DNA of 64,000 bases, taken from assembly GCF_005938675.2 (NCBI RefSeq), contig NZ_VCCH02000001.1, forward strand, positions 1 to 64,000, in the 5' to 3' direction. Origin of the DNA: Mycobacterium sp. KBS0706. GTDB taxonomy: Bacteria; Pseudomonadota; Alphaproteobacteria; DSM-16000; Inquilinaceae. Below are positions 60,153-64,000 of this stretch, in pieces (positions within the stretch are counted from its first letter, which is position 1; every line of letters begins with the position of its first letter). A program made the position numbers and the translations under genes. A model generated the notes under the pieces. The model made no database searches and was not told the origin of the DNA. It saw nothing but the letters and a program-made list of their open reading frames with translations.

Positions 60153-60842
60153 ATGGTTGATCAATGGCTATTCAAGAGCGAGACTTACGATAATTGCAGT
60201 TGCGCCATGAACTGTGGTTGCCAGTTCAACCTGCCGAGCACCCATGGCTATTGTCAGTCGGCTTTTGTCGGCAACATTGTTGAAGGTCACTTCGACGATA
60301 CGCCGATCGCAGGCCTGAACTGGGCGGCGCTGTACAAGTGGCCCGGCGAAATCAAGGACGGAAACGGCCAGCGCCAGATCGTCATCGACGAGTGTGCGGA
60401 TGATGCTCAACGGATCGCGCTTGAAACGATCATCTCAGGCGAGGCCTGTGAACCATTGAGCAATCTTTTCTCCGTATTCGCGTCCACATGCTCGGATTTT
60501 TGCGAGACATTGTTCCTGCCGATTCATCTTGAAGCGGACTTGGAACTCAGAACCGCCAGAGTAGAGATACCCGGCGTCATGCGGAGCAGCGGCAGGCCGA
60601 TGATCAACGAGTTTAATGGTCAACCGTTCCACATTGCGTTGGCGCGTCCGAGTGGCAGTTTCGAGTTTACCTACGCAGAGATCGAGCTAGGTACGACCTC
60701 GGTCACGGGGGATATGGAGATGGCGTTCGAAGACTCGTGGGCGCATTTCTGTGTTCACCACTTCAATCAGCATGGCTTGGTCCGAGAAAGATCGAGGCTC
60801 ACCGCATGGCTCGAGCGCATGAGTCCGCGTTCTCGAGAATGA
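60153..60842 (+). CDS. DUF1326 domain-containing protein
   Basis: A 229-residue protein with the hallmark N-terminal cysteine cluster YDNCSCAMNCGCQFNLPS, which probably binds a metal, and the family core GHFDDTPIAGLNWAALYKWP. Function is unknown. Base and codon usage are clearly less GC-rich than the surroundings (many A/T third positions), a sign of later acquisition. AGGGAGGATCGCAGGG precedes the start. It has no operon partner. Confidence 0.85.
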   Translation: MVDQWLFKSETYDNCSCAMNCGCQFNLPSTHGYCQSAFVGNIVEGHFDDTPIAGLNWAALYKWPGEIKDGNGQRQIVIDECADDAQRIALETIISGEACEPLSNLFSVFASTCSDFCETLFLPIHLEADLELRTARVEIPGVMRSSGRPMINEFNGQPFHIALARPSGSFEFTYAEIELGTTSVTGDMEMAFEDSWAHFCVHHFNQHGLVRERSRLTAWLERMSPRSRE

Positions 60843-60923
60843 CGGCAAAGGCCCCGGATCGCCCGTTCGGCCGCGCTCCTGGAATTTCCGCATCGAGCCG
60901 CGAGCGGTTAATTGTCCTACCCC

Positions 60924-63900
60924 CTACTCTGCCGCCCCCGGTGCGGGGCCGGCCAGGCGGGGGAAGGCCCGGGACCAGCGATCGCGCATCCACAGCCGGA
61001 AGCGGTCGAGCACCAGATACAGCACCGGGGTGGTGTAGAGCGTCAGCACCTGGCTGACCACGAGCCCGCCGACGATGGCGATGCCCAGCGGTTGGCGCAG
61101 CTCGCTGCCGCTGCCGAAGCCGACCGCCAGCGGCACCGCCCCGAAGATCGCCGCCATCGTCGTCATCAGGATCGGCCGGAAGCGCAGCAGGCTGGCCTGC
61201 AGGATCGCCTCGCGCGGGGCCAGGCCGCGGCTGCGCTCCGCCTCCAGCGCGAAGTCGATCATCATGATCGCGTTCTTCTTGACGATGCCGATCAAGAGGA
61301 TGACGCCGATCATCGCGATCAGGCTGAACTCGGTGTCGAACAGCATCAGCGCCAGCACCGCCCCCACCCCCGCCGAGGGCAGGGTCGACAGGATCGTGAT
61401 CGGGTGGATCGTGCTCTCATAGAGGATGCCGAGCACGATGTAGACCGCGGCCAGCGCCGCCAGGATCAGGATCGGTTCGTCGCTCAGCGAGCTCTGGAAC
61501 ACCTGGGCGGTGCCCTGGAAGCTGCCATGGATGGTGGCCGGCACGTGCAGCGCGACCATCGCCTGCTGCACCGCCGCCGCGGCGTCGCTGAGGGACTTGC
61601 CCGGCGCCAGGTTGAACGAGATGGTGGTCGCCGCGAACAGGCCCTGGTGGTTTACCGACAGCGGCGTGTTGCCCGGCCCGACATGGCTGATCGCCGACAG
61701 CGGCACCATCGTCTCCTGCGCCGTGCTGACCGCGGCGCCGCTGGAGGTGCCCTTGCGGCCGGCATTGGCCAGCGCGTTGGTGGCGGCATTGGCGGCGGAT
61801 TGCGCGGCCTGGCTGGCGGCGCCGGTGCCGATGGTGCGGGCCACCGCATTGGTGTTGGCGGTACCGCTGGCGCTGCCGCCCGAAGTGCTGATGTAGAGGT
61901 CCTTCAGCGTCTCCGGGCTCTGCCAATACTGCGGCGCCACCTCCATCACCACGTGGTACTGGTTGATGGCGCTGTAGATGGTCGAGACCTGGCGCTGGCC
62001 GAAGGCGTCGTAGAGGGTGTTGTCGATCTGCTGCGGCGTGATGCCGAGGCGCGCCGCGGTGTCGCGGTCGATGACGATGTCGGTCTCGATGCCCTTCTGC
62101 TGCTGGTCGGAGTTGACGTCGGCCAGCACCGGGTCGGCCTGCAGCGCCTGGGTCAGCTTCGGCCCCCATTCCTGCAGCTCCTGCGAGGAGTCTGACTGCA
62201 GCGTGTACTGGTAGGCGGCGTTGCTCTGCCGCCCGCCGGCGCGGATGTCCTGGGCCGAGACCAGGAACAGCTGGCCGCCCGGCACCACCGCCAGCCTGCC
62301 GCGCAGCCGGGCGATGACGTCGTCGTCGCTGACTCCGCGCTCCGACAGCGGCTTCAGCGTGACGAAGACCTGGCCGGTGTTGGTCTGCGACCGGCCGCCG
62401 CCCCCGCCGCCGGTGAAGCCGACCACGCTCTCCACCGCCGGATCGGCGCGGACGATGTCCATCAGCTGCGCCAGCTTCTGCTGCATCGCCTGGAACGAGA
62501 TGCTCTGATCGGCGACGATGCCGCCGATCAGCCGGCCGGTACTCTGCTCCGGGAAGAAGCCCTTCGGGATGATCGCGAACAGCGCGATGTTGAGGCAGAC
62601 CACGCCGAACAGCACCAGGATGACGAAGCCGCTGTGGCGCAGCGCCCAGCCCAGCGTCCGCTCATAGACCCCCATCACCCGGGCCAGGGGCCCGGGCCCG
62701 CTTTCGGGCCGGCGCGGCCGGCGGCGCAGCAGCAGGGCGCACAGCATCGGCGTGGTGGTCAGCGAGATCGCCATCGACACGGCGATGGCGATCGACAGGG
62801 TCAGGGCGAACTCCCGGAAGATGCGGCCGACCAGCCCGCCCATCAGCAGGATCGGAATGAACACCGCGACCAGCGAGAGGCTGATCGACAGCACGGTGAA
62901 GCCAACCTCGCGCGCGCCGCGCAGCGCCGCCTGGCGCCGCGGCATGCCGGCTTCGACATGGCGGGAGATGTTCTCCAGCACCACGATGGCGTCGTCGACG
63001 ACGAAGCCGGTGGCGATGGTCAGCGCCATCAGCGACAGGTTGTCCAAGCTGTAGCCGACCAGGTACATGGCGCCGAAGGTGCCGATGATCGAGACCGGCA
63101 CCGCCACCGCCGGGATGATCGCGGCCCGCGGGTCGCGCAGGAAGGCGAACACCACCAGCATCACCAGCGCGACCGAGATCAGCAGGGTCATCTGGGTGTC
63201 GTTGAGCGAGGCGCGGATGGTCCCGGTGCGGTCGGCGGCCGGGGTGATGTCGATGTCCCGGGGCATGGCGGCGCGCAGATGCAGCAGCTCGGCCTTCACC
63301 CGGTCGACCGTGTCGATGATGTTGGCCCCCGGCTCGCGGAACAGCAGCACCAGCACCGCCGGCTTGCCGTCGGCCAGGCCGGCATTGCGCAGATCCTCGA
63401 CCGAATCCTGGACGTCGGCGATATCCTGCAGCCGCACCGTGGCGCCGTTGCGGGCGGCGATCACCAGCGGCTTGTAGTCCGCGGCCTGGCTGGCCTGATC
63501 GTTGCTGTAGATCTGGAAGTGCCGGCCCGCCTCCTCGATCGACCCCTTCGGGCTGTTGGCGTTGGCCGCCGCCAGCGCAGCGCGCACATCCTCGAGCCCG
63601 ATGCCGTATTGCGCCAGCGCCTGGGGGTTCAGCTCGACCCGCACCGCCGGCAGGGCGGCGCCGCCCAGGGTGACCTGGCCGATGCCCTCGATCTGCGACA
63701 GCCGCTGCTCCAGCACATTGCTGGCGGCGTCGTAGATCTGGCCGCGGGTCAGGGTCTTCGAGGTCAGCGCCAGGATCAGCACCGGCGCGTCGGACGGGTT
63801 GACCTTGCGGTAGGTCGGGTTGCTACGCAGCGCCGCCGGCAGGTCGGCCCGGGCCGCGTTGATCGCCGCCTGCACGTCGCGCGCGGCGCCGTCGATGTCG

Positions 63901-64000
63901 CGGTCCAGGCCGAATTGCAGGGTGATGCTGGCCTGGCCGACCGAGCTGCGCGAGGTCATCTGGGTGACGTCGGCGATGGCGCCGAGATGCCGCTCCAGCG
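60924..64000 (-). CDS. RND multidrug efflux permease (MdtB/MdtC/MuxB-like), 5' end beyond the window
   Basis: The visible 1025 codons form most of an HAE1-type inner-membrane pump; roughly the first 80-100 residues lie outside. The proton-relay aspartates are in [14 protein letters not shown] (helix 4) and the duplicated C-terminal half is present. [20 protein letters not shown] and [20 protein letters not shown] are typical of the MdtB/C group. A low-complexity Ala/Ser/Thr/Asn-rich insert of about 57 residues (near 61710-61880) splits the usual LYISTSGG...VPLSAI segment. The outer-membrane and adaptor genes are not seen; the MdtABC type normally has two such permeases in tandem. Confidence 0.93.
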   Translation of the reverse strand, partial: LERHLGAIADVTQMTSRSSVGQASITLQFGLDRDIDGAARDVQAAINAARADLPAALRSNPTYRKVNPSDAPVLILALTSKTLTRGQIYDAASNVLEQRLSQIEGIGQVTLGGAALPAVRVELNPQALAQYGIGLEDVRAALAAANANSPKGSIEEAGRHFQIYSNDQASQAADYKPLVIAARNGATVRLQDIADVQDSVEDLRNAGLADGKPAVLVLLFREPGANIIDTVDRVKAELLHLRAAMPRDIDITPAADRTGTIRASLNDTQMTLLISVALVMLVVFAFLRDPRAAIIPAVAVPVSIIGTFGAMYLVGYSLDNLSLMALTIATGFVVDDAIVVLENISRHVEAGMPRRQAALRGAREVGFTVLSISLSLVAVFIPILLMGGLVGRIFREFALTLSIAIAVSMAISLTTTPMLCALLLRRRPRRPESGPGPLARVMGVYERTLGWALRHSGFVILVLFGVVCLNIALFAIIPKGFFPEQSTGRLIGGIVADQSISFQAMQQKLAQLMDIVRADPAVESVVGFTGGGGGGRSQTNTGQVFVTLKPLSERGVSDDDVIARLRGRLAVVPGGQLFLVSAQDIRAGGRQSNAAYQYTLQSDSSQELQEWGPKLTQALQADPVLADVNSDQQQKGIETDIVIDRDTAARLGITPQQIDNTLYDAFGQRQVSTIYSAINQYHVVMEVAPQYWQSPETLKDLYISTSGGSASGTANTNAVARTIGTGAASQAAQSAANAATNALANAGRKGTSSGAAVSTAQETMVPLSAISHVGPGNTPLSVNHQGLFAATTISFNLAPGKSLSDAAAAVQQAMVALHVPATIHGSFQGTAQVFQSSLSDEPILILAALAAVYIVLGILYESTIHPITILSTLPSAGVGAVLALMLFDTEFSLIAMIGVILLIGIVKKNAIMMIDFALEAERSRGLAPREAILQASLLRFRPILMTTMAAIFGAVPLAVGFGSGSELRQPLGIAIVGGLVVSQVLTLYTTPVLYLVLDRFRLWMRDRWSRAFPRLAGPAPGAAE

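Overview
The window reads as a chromosomal stretch of a GC-rich (roughly 70 percent) Gram-negative bacterium, most likely an alphaproteobacterium of the Rhodospirillales/Azospirillaceae type (Inquilinus-like). This is an inference from base composition, the density of sugar ABC transporters, enolase-superfamily sugar-acid dehydratases and FCD/LacI/ROK regulators, and the class III cyclase/TolB-like/TPR architecture. No rRNA, tRNA, IS element, prophage or CRISPR array was found.

Layout. (1) 0.2-6.6 kb: a sugar ABC operon (binding protein, two permeases, SDR, mutarotase) divergent from a ROK regulator, with a Mlc/NagC-like palindrome between them. (2) 6.6-17.2 kb: a LacI-centred sugar-acid locus with three enolase-superfamily dehydratases, a complete sugar ABC transporter including its ATPase, and an RraA-fold protein that keeps aldolase residues. 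The 10-mer AACAAGTTGC recurs in the three promoter regions. (3) 17.2-19.1 kb: an epimerase-like SDR and an AraC regulator, divergent. (4) 19.2-21.3 kb: a DUF1778/GNAT toxin-antitoxin pair, an AbrB antitoxin whose PIN toxin has decayed, a P-loop ATPase and a TfoX-N protein. (5) 21.3-30.6 kb: a fucoside locus (cytoplasmic GH29 fucosidase, L-fuconate dehydratase, ABC transporter without ATPase), plus a phytanoyl-dioxygenase/HEAT fusion and two FCD regulators. (6) 30.7-34.2 kb: a LysR regulator, KdgD and GarD, which convert galactarate to 2-oxoglutarate semialdehyde. (7) 34.4-41 kb: a polar amino acid ABC transporter with two binding proteins, an FMN monooxygenase and an MmgE/PrpD protein. (8) 41-44.5 kb: a cell-surface region in which a 75-bp upstream sequence is duplicated ahead of a 42-residue membrane peptide and a truncated RTX protein, followed by an autotransporter-barrel protein. 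(9) 44.6-50.6 kb: a dehydratase plus COG1840-type ABC operon under an FCD regulator, with a perfect 18-bp palindrome at the divergent promoter. (10) 50.7-53.8 kb: a bacterial ionotropic-glutamate-receptor-like channel divergent from a class III adenylate cyclase. (11) 53.9-58.5 kb: a LysR gene flanked by two operons (MFS/CMD/ABM and DUF2255/SDR) that share an upstream box. (12) 58.6-64 kb: a periplasmic lactonase-family beta-propeller, a cyclase pseudogene scrap, a DUF1326 protein and the C-terminal part of an RND efflux pump that runs off the window.

The main theme is uptake and non-phosphorylating catabolism of sugars and sugar acids: five separate MR/MLE-type dehydratases plus GarD in 45 kb, each tied to its own regulator and usually its own transporter. 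Regulatory DNA is unusually readable here, and several operator candidates are given with coordinates. Start codons were often moved inward from the longest open frame to fit Shine-Dalgarno sequences, signal peptides and operon overlaps.
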